A stretch of DNA of 64,000 nt from Cryptomeria japonica (taxonomy: Eukaryota; Streptophyta; Pinopsida; Cupressales; Cupressaceae). This document shows positions 24,393 to 35,688 of the stretch, in pieces. How positions within the stretch are numbered: position 1 is the first letter of the stretch; every line of letters begins with the position of its first letter. The DNA lies in assembly GCF_030272615.1 (NCBI RefSeq), contig NC_081411.1, positions 38,104,640 to 38,168,639 of the forward strand. The letters are read 5' to 3'. A model generated the notes under the pieces. The model was not told where the DNA came from. It was given only the letters and a program-made list of their open reading frames with translations, and ran no database searches. Made by a program: the position numbers and the translations under genes.

Positions 24393-25225
24393 TAAAATTT
24401 GAATTCACAACCCGCCACTTGCCTCGGGATTAGGCCCGGGATAGGCCTGGGATGGCCACACCTGAGACATGAACCTGCAAATTCAAAGCTCGATGAATGA
24501 AAGCACAAATATGATGAAATGAAATAGTTTACGTGCCTTTAATCAAAGAATTTTTATACGAAATTGAAACCCATTTCAGATTATACTGTCTAGATTCTAA
24601 ATATGTAAATTAATTTAAAAATTGATTATTTTAAATATTTTTCATTTAATTTATACTAAATCAGGGTCATAAATTTGAAATATTAACTAATTTTCTTAAT
24701 TTAATAACTTATTTATTTTAATGAATTTTGAAAAAAAAATTATATATCATCAATCTACACAAAATTCTTTTCAATTTCAAAAAAAAATTTCAAAAAATAC
24801 TAAGTTTACGTCAAATTATGTGGGTCGTCCACGTCAAATTTTTAAAAAGATAATTACGGTCATTAAAAAATTAATTAAAAAAAAACTATTTGAAAAAAAA
24901 ATACAGAAAAATATGCTCATCAATCTTCAGTGTGTTACAAACCATTTCCCAAAACGGTTTGAGAAAATAATTTTAATTGTGTCAAAAAGTGTGGGTCGTA
25001 CACATGCATGGTATGGTCCTGAAACAGGCATTTTTAAAACATAGTTTTTAGAACTTCATTCAAAAAGTTATTTTTTATTATGTGGGTATTAAAATAAATT
25101 AAATATTTGAAAAGTACACTCAGAGAGCTATCTTTTATATTACTGACTTTTTTCAAGATTCAATCTCTAAGTGTTTCAAAATTTAAGCTCAAGTGAGACA
25201 AAATCTGAAAAACAGGGAAAACACT
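24393..25225. other. Right subterminal non-coding region of the transposon
   Basis: A short GC-rich stretch (about 24410-24475) followed by AT-rich sequence. A 107-codon lysine/isoleucine-rich frame at 24721-25044 is composition-driven and not accepted. Two GTGGGTCGT words (24830, 24990) are the only repeated motif noticed. Confidence 0.5.
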
Positions 25226-25249
25226 TCCACTTTTTGGCCAAAAAGTGGA
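25226..25249. repeat. Perfect 24-bp palindrome beside right TIR
   Basis: TCCACTTTTTGG and its exact complement abut with no loop, starting 21 nt inside the right end. The left end has a 14-nt hairpin 30 nt inside. Confidence 0.9.
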
Positions 25250-25270
25250 CTCATCTTCTTGCACTGACCC
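25248..25270 (-). repeat. Right terminal inverted repeat of the transposon
   Basis: Reads GGGTCAGTGCAAG then ATGAGTC on the minus strand, matching the left end. The CAAT duplication follows at 25271. Confidence 0.85.
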
Positions 25271-26330
25271 CAATCTTCCATACCTGGGTTTATTTTGATT
25301 CACATGTTGTTGTTCTTCAGTCATTGTTGAGTTTAATGATGATGCCGGTGTGACTAGGTCTTCATTCTATACCGGTGCAATCTGTGTCGACTCATTTATA
25401 ATCATTTCAACTACCAGTTCTACAGATCTTGATACTCCTCTAAAATGTTCATCTATCTTCACATTAGTACTTTCAATGATTCTCTACAATCTTTTATTAT
25501 AGCATCTATATGCCTTATTTCTAGATGAATAACCAAGAAATATTCCTTCATCACTTCTAGGATCAAATTTATCAATATACTCATCTCTCCTAATATAGCA
25601 TTTCCTTCCAAATATTCTGAAATACTTAAGAGTAGGAGTATGACCAAACCATAGTTCATAAGGTGTCTTACCAATTTCACTTTTGATGTGAGCTCTATTG
25701 AAAGTATAAACCGTTGTATTCACTGCTTCTTTGCAGTACAGATGAGGTAGATTTGCTTTCATCATCATGGTTTTTGTTGCATCCATAATAGTTATGTTCT
25801 TCCCTTCCACAACTCCATTTTGCTGGGGTGTCTGGGGTGCTGATAGTTGTCTTTTGATTCCATTCACTTTACAAAATGCATTAAATTCTCTAGATATAAA
25901 TTCTCCTCCTTGATTTGATCTCAAACATTTGATTTTCTTTCCAGTTTCATTCTCTACCATTGCCTTGTATATATTAGATTTCCCAAAAGCTTCTAATTTC
26001 TCCCTGAGAAAAGTAACCCAACACATTCTAGAATAATCATCAATTATTAGCATAAAGTATCTATCATCTTGTAGACTTCTTGTTCTTGTTGGACCACATA
26101 AATTAGTATGAATTAAATCAAGAGTATTATTAGATTTCTTAGAAATGTTGTTAAATGTTGTTCTAACTTGCTTTCCCATTTACCATTCCTTACATACCGG
26201 ATTATGAGGTTTCACAATATTAGGTAAATCCCTTACTGCCTTAGTAGAACTGATCTTTACAATGCAATCAAAATTCACATGAAAGAGTCTTTTATGCCAT
26301 AACCAACTTTCATCAATGTGTGCAATCAAG
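25271..26330 (-). pseudogene. Copia GAG-pre-integrase and integrase
   Basis: The HHCC zinc module is represented by WLWHKRLFHVN (about 26300) and PVCKEW (about 26185). The catalytic core runs 26179-25484: DLIHTNLCGP and MLIIDDYSRMCWVTFL (core D residues), CLRSNQGGEF where the second catalytic D of the usual SDNGGEF is replaced by N, RQLSAPQTPQQNGVVEGKN (E present) and GKTPYELWFG. A C-terminal extension with YSSRNKAYRCYN leads to the junction at 25271. Stop codons occur before MGKQV, at 25484 and at about 25360. Integrases insert element cDNA; the catalytic change and stops make this one inactive. It shares frame with the gag part upstream. Confidence 0.9.
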
Positions 26331-26457
26331 TATGTCTTATCACTGGTATTCAAGTGAAAGATATTACCTTTAGTCTAATTACTGGTTACAATCTCCAATC
26401 CAATTTTGTTTATATTTTGAATTTCACTAACCTTCTCTTTTGCTTTCTTATTTGATC

Positions 26458-27415
26458 CTACATTACCCACTGGTGGATTTCTACTTCTACAGAACTTAGC
26501 AATATGTCCAACCTTAATACATGCATAATATGTAACATTGTTCCTTCAAATTTCTTTTCTAAAACCGGTGAAATTACTTGACCTACATTGATTAGCCATA
26601 TGTCTAGATTTTCCATATGCATAGCTTTTAACATTGATTCTGCAATATTTTGTTTTATGGCCAAACTTATTGCATTTAGAACATTTACCGAGAGTAGAAT
26701 CGGTGTTTTGATTTTCTCTATTTCTATATTGCGTAGCCATGCGACCAAATGTATTGTAAACAAAACATCTACCATTTAATTTATAAGCATTAAAATGCCT
26801 TACCAGTGCCTTATGGTTTTGATCTTCATTAGCAGTACCGAAACTCTGTCCTTGCTCAAATCCAAGTCCACTAGAATTTCCAATCTGCCTTTGACTCTTC
26901 AGTAACTCATCTAGCTATGCTAAGCTAATCTTGAATTTTGCTTTGTACTCACTTGCAGTAATTAAGTCTTCTCTAAGAATTATCATTTTTCTTTCAAGCT
27001 CTTGTTCATTACTTAGGGATTGTACCAAATCAGTTCTCAACATATCATTTTCATGAACCGAACTACCACATTCTTCAAATTCATTCTTTAGGGATACAGT
27101 GAGATTTTCTTCCTTCTTCTTTCTATCCTCAATCTCCTTAGACATTCTCATAGTTATAAGTTCCATTTCAGTTTTCATAACCATGTTCTCCCGACTCAAT
27201 TTCTGACATTGTTCCTTAAGTGCATCTTTCTCTTCATCATACCGACTTTGCAAAAGTTCCTTCCTCCTAGCTTGAACAGATGATAGCCTCTCTTGTAGGA
27301 CAAGAATGAATTCCTTAGCAGAATTCAATTCATCTTGTAGCTTTAAGTTTTTCAACATTTCAACATCATAATCTTCAATTTCCATTTCAAGTTGCTTCTC
27401 CAAAGCCATATCCAT
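26458..27415 (-). pseudogene. Copia gag fragment: coiled coil and zinc knuckles
   Basis: From MDMALEKQ (27415) the frame gives a long Glu/Lys/Leu-rich coiled coil (to 26915), a TAG stop, then LDELLKSQRQIG. Knuckles follow: one intact CSKCNKFGHKTKYC (CX2CX4HX4C, about 26680) and degenerate ones, CFVYNTFGRMATQYR and YYACIKVGHIAKFC. The normal N-terminal gag domain is absent: only about 55 bp separate the primer site from this frame. No DSG-type protease lies between the last knuckle and the integrase. Gag would form the nucleocapsid and bind element RNA. Confidence 0.8.
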
Positions 27416-27469
27416 GGATTCCAGTTTTTAGATCTTCCTCAAGTTGTTAAACTTCCTTTGAGGCACAAA

Positions 27470-27481
27470 GCTCTAATACCA
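27470..27481 (-). other. Primer-binding site of Copia element
   Basis: Minus-strand TGGTATTAGAGC, 2 nt from the LTR edge at 27484. Confidence 0.75.
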
Positions 27482-27483
27482 AT

Positions 27484-28415
27484 TGTTGGAAACCAATAAC
27501 ACTGAGATGGGGGTGAATCAATGTTATACTAGAATGATAAGTTTTAGCCTTATTAAAACATGCATGCACCAACTGGTATACCGGTACATATAGAATTGAA
27601 AGAAGTAAAGCAACCAATAAGCCAATCAAATAAATAAGAACCATAACACACAAATTTATATGTGGAAAAACTCAAAAAGGAAAAACCACAATGGAATTTG
27701 TTACCCACAATATCAATCCACTAGCCATATGAAGATATATTACAAAATATGAGGGGCCTACACTTGCAAGAAGGCTTACAGCGTAGAGCACACTGCTCAA
27801 TCTTAAAAGGAGTCTCATTGACTACATAAAATTATAAACTACAATCCAAAGAAGTGTGAACTGCTAAGATAGCATCTTCTATGCCAGAATATAGTTCCGG
27901 TTTAAGCTTTGTTTGTTCTAGTCTGAAACTCTAAACCCTTTAGTGGAATAACCCTTACAATAATTTTCTCACATACATGATCCCTCTGATATGTTTCACA
28001 TCATATTACATTCGCATCATGATTTATCTCTTTTTCTTTTTTTTGAAAATGATCTATCAAACTATCCTATATACCCTATACAAATTTACATGCGTTATGT
28101 CGACTTACAAAGATATATACAATATCAAATTTCATGTCAACCAGATAACATAGATGCATAAACATTAAAATCAATTGTCGATGCTGGATCCAAGATATGT
28201 TGGCCTCCAATACGAATGACCTTTACTAAACCATGTCGGCCTGCATTAACGGTGACAAAAGAAATCCTTTTGCCCTGTTGGTGCCTGTGTCGTGAAGTAT
28301 CTGTGAAGTGCCTTCTGGTACACCATAGAACCTAAACACGAAGCTGACACACAAAACCATGTTGCCATCAATGATAACATAGTGAAACCAACCAATTGAG
28401 TGTCAATTGCCAACA
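27484..28415 (-). repeat. 5' LTR of Copia element
   Basis: TGTTGG...CCAACA bounded. It resembles the 3' LTR in block order (GAGATGGGGGTGAATCA; GGAAAAACCACAATGG; CTGCTAAGATAGCATCT) but is much diverged from it and 218 bp shorter. Confidence 0.65.
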
Positions 28416-31400
28416 AAGTATTTTGGTCATACTCGAATCTAGATTTATATTTAACATGTTGAGAGTAAGGTTTGATTGGTTTTGTGATGCCCTCTTGACA
28501 CTTGCTAATAGGGCCTTTTCCTTCGTATCCAATTCTCTAGATAATTTTGAATCCATTGTCATACTACTCTGTGGGGATAGTGATATTTGAAGCTGTTGCT
28601 TTGATTTCTTCTTCATCTTTGTATAGCCAATCAAGGATGTCTTTTTCTTCAGTTTCTTTAGATAATGTTCCAGCTCTGACAAATTTTTCATTAAATATTT
28701 CAATAGGTTTTTATTGGATTTGTGTTTTTGCATTTTTTGGTTTTCCATGACTTTCGAGAAAGTTGTAAAGTTTGCAAAAAATACTTTTGCATTCCTGCAT
28801 CATTTAATTTTTTTCTTAAAACTTTACAAAGTGGTTGCATATAATGTCCCTTGAGATGCTTTGGCAAGAGATAATGCTTCTCTGTTATGAAGAACCCTTG
28901 CATCTTGAGATAGTTTCAAATTGTTGCAATACTGACTAGAATCTACTGATATGGTATTTCTTGTCCATTATGAGAAAATTCGACATATTGATGATATGTC
29001 AATCGAACTCCTTGCATATCATGAATCCATGGTCTACCCAAAAGAATGTTGTAAGAGAAATTTTAGTCCAAGACTTGAGAAACTGTATCTCTCTCAACTA
29101 GTCCTATTTTGAGTTGTAAAACCATTGTTCCCCTAGAAGAGAGTTCTTCTTCATCATAAGCCTTGATTTATATTTTCTTTTTAGGATCTAATGCATTTTC
29201 TAAATATCCCAAAGATTTTAACAAACTTAATGCACAAATATTTAAGCCAACTCCTCCATCTATAATAATAGATTTGACGTGGGTTGTATGAATAGTTACC
29301 TGAATGTGTAAGGCATCATTATGGGGATGTTGCAATGATACATCATCATGTTTTGTGAATGATAAGCAATGAGGGGCTATGAGATGCCCCACCATGTTTT
29401 GAAATTGATCAACATCCAAGTCCTTAGAGACTATTGTTTCCACTAGAGCCTTTTCCAATATCTCCTTACACATAGGTGAGATTTTTAAGAGCTCTACGAT
29501 TTATTTTTTTGTGGCTGTTTTCTTCAATTTATCTACTAAGTTATACTACGTCAAGGTAGAGGTTGTCTTATTTGTTAAACCTAGGAACATTACCTTAGCC
29601 TTACTCCTTGTAATGGAATGCACTATTTCTATAGGTATTTTATCTTTAACAATGATGGCATTCACCACATTGTCATATGTAGAGGTATAGCTTACCTTTT
29701 CTTTGCCCTTTTCATCTAGTGAATTGGATGGTCCACCCTTTTCATAGTTAGGGAACGGAGCTTTGAAGGGTAAATGTGATTCATTCATTTTGTGGCCATC
29801 CTCTTTGATAACCTTATTATCAATTAAATCTTGGATATGATGTTTTAACCTTTGACAATCATTAGTTTGATGTCCCTTGTTTCTATGAAAATCTCAAAAA
29901 TGGTTGTCATTCTACCAACCAGGCTTACTCTTGGGTTCAAAATCTCTTGCTTCTGGTAATTTGATTAATTTGTTTGCAAGAAGCATTTTTAGTGCCGATT
30001 CTAATGGTTCCCCAATGTTGGTAAATTTTATTCAAGCATTGGAAGAGAAAGGTTTTGGTTTAACATTTTCCTGGTTATTCACTGGTGCTCGACTTCAGAT
30101 ATTGAAAATAGGTTTTTTTATTTTACCACCATTGTTATCAAGTACTCCCTCATTAGTAACATTTATGTTCTTTGACCAAAATTTTGGATTATCATTGTGG
30201 TTGTAATTGTTGTTGTTTTTGTTATTGTTGTGGTTGTTTAGTTTCAACTCTCCTTTCTTGATCATAGCATCCTCTATTCTTAAACCATTTTCAATCATAT
30301 TTGCAAAACTAGGAGGACATTGTAACTTGAGTGCATAACTCATCTCACTAGTATGATTGTCAATGAAGATATCTATTTTCTCTTGATTTGGCACTAGTCT
30401 AGGGTACCTATAAAATAGTCATCACCATAGTTGTAAAAAGATCATGAAAGAATCCCCATTCTTTTTTTTGATGTTACACAAATCCAACATCCCTATCTCC
30501 TGTTGTATGTAATATGAGTATTGTGAGATGAATTTGTTCACAAGCTCCTCAAATGATCTAATACTAGGTGGTAATTTAGAGAACCATTCCATTGATTGTC
30601 CACTCAAACTTTTGGGAAATAAACGCATGAGATAGGTTTCACTGTGTGCAAATTCCATACTCATGGAACATAATTCCCTATTGTGATCTTGAGGATCCAT
30701 TTTCCCATCATATTTATCATATTTTTGGATTTCACAATGTTGTGGGAATGGTATCATTTTCAAACTCTTGTCAAAAGGATATGGACAAATATCCTCCAAG
30801 GAATATCTTTTAGAACTTGTTCAATTCTGCATATCCTGTATCTATTGTTGCAAATTTTCCATTTATTGAGTGAGAGTTAATAGAGGATTATCAACATGGG
30901 TTCTCCTTGTATCCTCATGAGTTATTTTGTCACCATGATCCCTTCTTGTTTCATCTTGGTTCTTTGTGGTATCATACTAGTCTCCTCTAGCATCACTATT
31001 AACTTGATTTATGTTTTTGTCATCTTCGTCATTGTTATGTTGAGTACAACTTGATTCGGTGTCTTGTCTTAGGAATTCAAGATCAAAATTTTGAGGCAAT
31101 TTAGCCTCTGATTTTGCCAAGATCAAAAAGTACCTTTTTTTTTGGTTTTCTAACATTCTTTCCATGATTTTGTCAAATTAAGGATCTTGTTGAATTTCTC
31201 TAATGGTTACATTAATTTCTTTGTCTTCTATATCTGAGTATACAAATTGATGGTAAGAAGGATTTGCCTCCTCCATTTCTTGTTGTCATTTCAATTGCTT
31301 GTGTTGAGCTCTAGTCCAAACTGGTATTGAATGTTTTCGAGATGTGACTCAATAGGTGATCACTTGTTCAGGTAAATATGCTAAGTTGATTCTACCACTT

Positions 31401-31594
31401 CTATTGGTACATTGAGATAAATTGTCTCTTTCTTGAAAATCATGTTCTTGTAATTGAACCAAAATATCATCCTTAGAAGATTCTAGTAGGCATTCCATCT
31501 TACAACCCCTTCCCATAGATATGGTAGAAGTTGAATATCCTGAAGAACCTATTTACTTTATGGCCCCTAGATGTCCTTGTCCACCTAGACCCAT
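28416..31594 (-). pseudogene. Degenerate Ty3/Gypsy gag-protease relict
   Basis: One minus-strand frame runs from ATG 31594 to about 28700, interrupted by stop codons but by no frameshift that I could find. The gag core is at 30422-30799 (FDKYDGKMDPQDHNREL, YLMRLFPKSLSGQSMEWFSK), and a protease-like IIIDGGVGLNICALSLLKSLG lies at about 29240. It is clearly related to the gag-protease of the Gypsy element at 31613-43194, which inserted 18 bp upstream of this start codon. Beyond about 28700 the frame decays, and it ends at the Copia LTR (28415). No RT or integrase domain is seen. Confidence 0.8.
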
Positions 31595-31612
31595 ACAACT
31601 TAGAATGATTAA

Positions 31613-32424
31613 TGTTTATGGTGAAAATGGATAACAACAATGTTGAAAGACTATATGAATTCAACCACAAAACCCTAGCCTAACAATCAAGAAAGATCCA
31701 CCATAACCTATGAAGATTACCTAAGATAATGCAAATCAAATGAAATCACAAAGATTATACCATTACATGTCCAATAGGGTTTTGGATCTCCATTCTTCCT
31801 ATCTCCATTGATCTTGCTTGATATATTTGCTCTCAGATTTTATGTGTGCACAAGAGCTCAACAAAGAATGGAAATGTGGTTGCAAGTAGGATCGCATATG
31901 AAAGTCCAAAGCGTAGTCGGGGCTGAATGCATAGTGAGGGTAATCAATTGATTAGGATGCATAGATTGATTAGGGTTGATAATGAAAGAAGTATCCTCTT
32001 ATATAGAAGACACTATATGAAATGGAGGGATAAGATTGAGAGGTGTAAAAAGAGGTCGGCTATGATTAGAGGGTAGGTAAAGAAAATAATAAAATAATGA
32101 AAGGAGTAGGTAGTGTAGGAATTAAGAGATGAACGACATGTGTCATGGGTAGAAAAGGTTAATGAATTAATTAAATAAATAAAGATTTATTTAATTAATA
32201 GAAGAAGTGGGATCAATTAAATAAATAAGATATTTATTTAATTTAGGAAAAGGACAATTTAAATAAATAAATGTATTTATTTAAATGAGAAATAAGGCTA
32301 GAAGAGGATAAATGAATTAATTAAATAGATAAAGATTTATTTAATTAATAGATGAATTAGGCTAAAATAATTAATTAAATAAAAATATTTATTTAATTAG
32401 ACTGGACAATTTTAGGTGTCTACA
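31613..32424 (-). repeat. 3' LTR of Gypsy element
   Basis: 812 bp, same length as its partner, with attaattaaataaa-rich interior blocks. Confidence 0.95.
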
Positions 32425-32440
32425 TTTTGCCCCTCTTTGA
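32425..32440 (-). other. Polypurine tract of Gypsy element
   Basis: Minus-strand AAAGAGGGGCAAAA directly before TGTAGACACC. The same signal occurs at 48308 (-) and 51571-51589 (+). Confidence 0.85.
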
Positions 32441-32676
32441 GACAATGCAGCTTGTTGCATTGTTTCAAAGAAGATAATATGAACTGATACAAAGTTGCCC
32501 CAAGATGGGAATGATATGCCCCCTCGAGAGATTGGATGAATATGTCTAGAAAGATCAGAGACAATCTCTTGATAAGAAAGATGGAATATAATGGACTGAC
32601 CGGATAAAGTGACAGAGTCACGAGATAATGAAGACTGACTTGGGAAATGAGGACTAGGGATAGGGCTAGGGTAGTC

Positions 32677-32683
32677 TATAAAA
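32677..32683 (+). promoter_or_regulatory. TATA box of the antisense PMD gene
   Basis: TATAAAA 98 bp upstream of the ATG at 32775. A comparably placed TATAAATA serves the second copy (51297-51304, minus strand). Confidence 0.65.
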
Positions 32684-32774
32684 TAGACCATGAGGGGAGT
32701 GCATCCTCATTGTCATCCACACATCCAAGAGATCAGAGTGCCGAGAGAAAATAGAGTAGCAGCAGTCAGCAGCG

Positions 32775-34020
32775 ATGGCTTTGATTCACAGATTTGAACG
32801 CGTTCGCCGATTTCAGAGGCCAGCAGATGCAGGAGAGCTGGTAAGTATCACAAAACATCCTTGTAATTTTCCACATTAATTGTTATCATAAATGCATGTT
32901 AGGTAGTGCAGTAAATGCTCTTTTGGTATGTCTAGAAAAATGTCAAAAATGCTTAGGCGCGTCTATGCTAGTGCCAGGCATGACTGTGTCATGAATGTGT
33001 GTTTATGTCTTTAATGTCAACTCGATAGTTATGTGATGAACATACATTGTCGATTGGATAAGCTATTGAGAGGATACACTCAAGCAAGTCCTGTAGGGAA
33101 GACTAAAATAGAAAATAGGGCTAGGATTGACAATTCTGTGATAGAACATACGTTGCCAATTATGAAACTACTCAAAAGGATACACTCAAGCAGAGGCCCT
33201 AGGATAAGATAGATCAAGACACTTTGTGATGAATAGGGAGTACCAAGATAAAGTACTTTGTGATGAACAGGGAGTACTAAAAAAAAGAGTAGCACTTTGT
33301 GGTGAATAGTGAGTGCAAATGTGAGCAATACTTTGTGATGAATAGTGAGTGCAAAAGTGAGCAGCACTTTGTGATGAACAGGGAGTGCAAACATGTAGTA
33401 CTTTGTGATGAATAGGGAGTACCACTAGGATAAACAACAACACTTTGTGATGAACAATGAGTGTCACTAGGATAGAGTATCATAAGCACTAGGATTATAA
33501 GCAACATTTTGTGATGAACAGTGAATGCTAATTTGACTGACAAAGCTGATTTGGTTGACTGCAGGAGTATCTACCTATGCTAGAGTCACGAGAGAGATTC
33601 TCATCGACTCAGAGTTTACGACCGGAGCTTACATTTGAGGATAGGGTAGCAATTGAGGTTATGGGTTTGTGATTCATTCTATATGTGCTTGCGTTTTGGG
33701 CGAACATGGGATTGCTAACTGCACTGGCTAAGAGATGGCACTCAGAGACTTGTAGTTTTCAATTGTCGATGGGTGAGATGAAAGTCACCTTGGAGGATGT
33801 ATACAGGATATTGAGGATACCGATTGATAGGGAGTTAGTTCCTTACAATCAAGACAGAGACAGATGCACTAAGATGAATGTTCCAGGATCCAAAATTGGA
33901 GATGAGGGTTGGACGCGTGGCATGGGACACAATGGCATAGACAGGATTGGCGCTAGCGGTGGTGTTGGTAGGAGTGATCAGTGGGTTCCATTGTATCAGT
34001 TTTGTACCATTTTTGTATGA
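32775..34020 (+). pseudogene. Captured plant mobile domain (PMD) gene, 5' part, antisense in Gypsy
   Basis: Exon 1 (32775-32840, 22 codons, starting MALIHRFERVRRF) ends at a perfect donor GTAAGT. Exon 2 begins at 33565 after TTGACTGCAG, also phase 0. Exon 2 gives EYLPMLESRERF, then the start of a PMD: LLTALAKRWHSETCSFQLS and GEMKVTLEDVYRILRIPI, which match the family's conserved RW..ET.TF...GE...TL.DV..LLG.P pattern. A TGA at 33670 interrupts it, and after about residue 110 the sequence leaves the family and stops at 34018, so most of the ~350-residue domain is gone. PMD proteins of the MAIN/MAIL type act in plant nuclei on gene and transposon silencing, and PMDs are also known from transposons. 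Orientation is opposite to gag. Confidence 0.8.
33222..33525. repeat. Minisatellite in the PMD intron, eight ACTTTGTGATGAA units
   Basis: The core ACTTTGTGATGAATAG or -ACAG recurs at about 33222, 33254, 33293, 33329, 33365, 33399, 33441 and 33506, spaced 32-65 bp. It lies wholly within the 724-bp intron 32841-33564. Antisense frames rich in HHKV/SSQS at 33080-33543 come from it. Confidence 0.9.
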
Positions 34021-35688
34021 TGATGTAGACACCTTCGGGTGATTGTATCCATATGATTTTGACATCATTGTATCATGACACTTATAATTATATATATGAG
34101 ATGATCCATCCTTGCGGCAGCTATATGCATGTGTACCTATGTTATGAGATGTTTCATGATGTATGTTTCTATGTGATGCTTATGTTATGGATGCAAATAT
34201 GTACATAATGAAATGCAATATTTTTTATTCTTTTATGTTTTTATATGTTATGCAAATGCAAATGTGAATTTATGAAATGCAGATGAATATGATAATGCAA
34301 ATAATTATTTACATGATGAAAATGTAAAATGTGCTAACATGTGTTGTGTGGAGGATGTGATGGAATTGTAATTGTGATATCTATATGTATGTATGAAATG
34401 AGATATGTGGTAATGCAGGTGCAAACTACATGAGATGCAAATGTTTTTGGTTTGTCATTATACTCAGTTATCTGATAGTAGGCTACATAGACTCGGGAAG
34501 GACTATGGAAGTCAATCAAGAAAGGGGGATGGAAGATAAAAGATATGAAAGTGAAAGAGCTTCTTGTGCATTGTCATCATTGAGCTTTATTATGGCAAGT
34601 AGGTTATGACAATCAAGGTATATGTTCGACCCAGAAAGTCATTGTACCCATTTGCATGGAGATAAGACACTTCCAAACAAGGAATTCCCCAGTTCACACT
34701 AGACTCACAGTGTCCTCATATCCTTGGACAAGTCAAAGCATTACTAAGAGACAATCTGTAGATAGAAAAGAAAAATAAGTGACGATACCCCATCCTCACC
34801 TTTATAGTCAAAGACATCCTAGAGATAGAATCTCTAGTCAGAGACATCTTGGAAAAGCTAAAAGACATGTCACCAAAAGATAAAATCAAAATAAAATCAA
34901 GACTCGACACCAACATCCACTGCAGTCCTCAAGTTTAGTGTCTCTTGTCACTTGTATAAGTCTATTTGATTCTGGTCACAATGTTTACTTTCACAAAAGG
35001 ATTGATAGCACTGAACCATAATGTTGTCTAAGTCTGTTGAAAGATTTGATTTGTTGAAGCCCATTGTTGTTGTTGTGTCTCATTTGAAACTGACTGAATC
35101 CATGAAATTGATAATTTATTGCGGAGAAGACAAATCTTTATTGTGGATCTGTGATGCAAATGTTGCTTTATTGCAGATTATGCGTGCATAGACTGAAGTA
35201 AAGTAGAAGAAATTGTACACCTCAAAACATGTGATGCTCTCAATTCCACACCCATCACTAGATGTAGGATTTGCCTTAGCCACAGATAGGAGTTGATTTA
35301 TTATGGATGGAAAGGGTGAAAAGGAATGTTTATTATGAATGGCGAACCAATCTTGGGTAGATCAATAACAAGCCATGATGGGAATGGGTAAGTTTATTAT
35401 GGATGGATAGGTTGTGAGTGTGTGCAAAAAGTGAAAGGATGAAAGTGAATCCTGAAGGAGGGAGGAGCAATGTCTCTACGCATGGCACTGGTGACCCAAT
35501 TTTCACCATGGTACTTGCCCAGGGCACCACCGAAGTGGTTTTCACCATTAGACAAAAATGCTTTTCTATTTTTCCAAATTTTTTGTGTCACAAGGTGCTT
35601 GTTTCCTAGGTTTTTGACCAAGTAACGATTTTTTTATTTTTATGGATTTTTTGTATTATTATTTTTTGGATTTTTTTGTATTTTTGAA
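34021..35688. other. Non-coding 3' region of Gypsy element
   Basis: Between the PMD fragment and the integrase C-terminus. It is rich in ATG/ATGC words (34030-34420), and no domain is recognised on either strand. Confidence 0.5.

Larger units (their letters stand above)
14360..25270. mobile_element. 10.9-kb DDE-type DNA transposon (Sola-like), nested in Copia
   Basis: Bounded by imperfect inverted repeats that share the blocks GGGT, GTGCAAG and ATGAGTC at matching spacing (18 of 23 positions). The flanking CAAT (14356-14359 and 25271-25274) is a 4-bp target duplication. Deleting the element with one CAAT rejoins the Copia coding frame without any extra or missing base. Inside are palindrome arrays near both ends, a plus-strand spliced gene (17443-19711) and a convergent minus-strand transposase-like gene (24072-21040). 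Sola transposons are reported to make 4-bp duplications, and the DFAENY/WSDNC/HGKG motifs look like that type of DDE enzyme. The superfamily assignment is from memory and is inference; the element boundaries are directly seen. Confidence 0.88.
11290..28415 (-). mobile_element. Copia (Ty1) retrotransposon, split by a DNA transposon, LTRs mismatched
   Basis: Minus-strand order: LTR (28415-27484), primer site TGGTATTAGAGC (27481-27470), coiled-coil part of gag, zinc knuckles, GAG-pre-integrase, integrase, then a 10.9-kb insertion (14360-25270), reverse transcriptase, RNase H, purine tract (12455-12440) and LTR (12439-11290). The gag-to-RNase H order with integrase before RT is diagnostic of Copia. 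The N-terminal gag (UBN2) region and the aspartic protease are not visible. The two LTRs differ greatly in length (932 against 1150 bp) and sequence, and the flanking 5-mers (TCTCC, AAGTA) do not match. The whole looks like a recombinant or heavily rearranged, non-autonomous element. Confidence 0.85.

Noticed and set aside
24721-25044. 107-codon plus-strand Lys/Ile-rich frame
   Set aside because: A-rich composition in the subterminal region; no motif or splice context.
33080-33543. Minus-strand frames with repeated HHKVLL/SSQS peptides
   Set aside because: Antisense of the intronic minisatellite.
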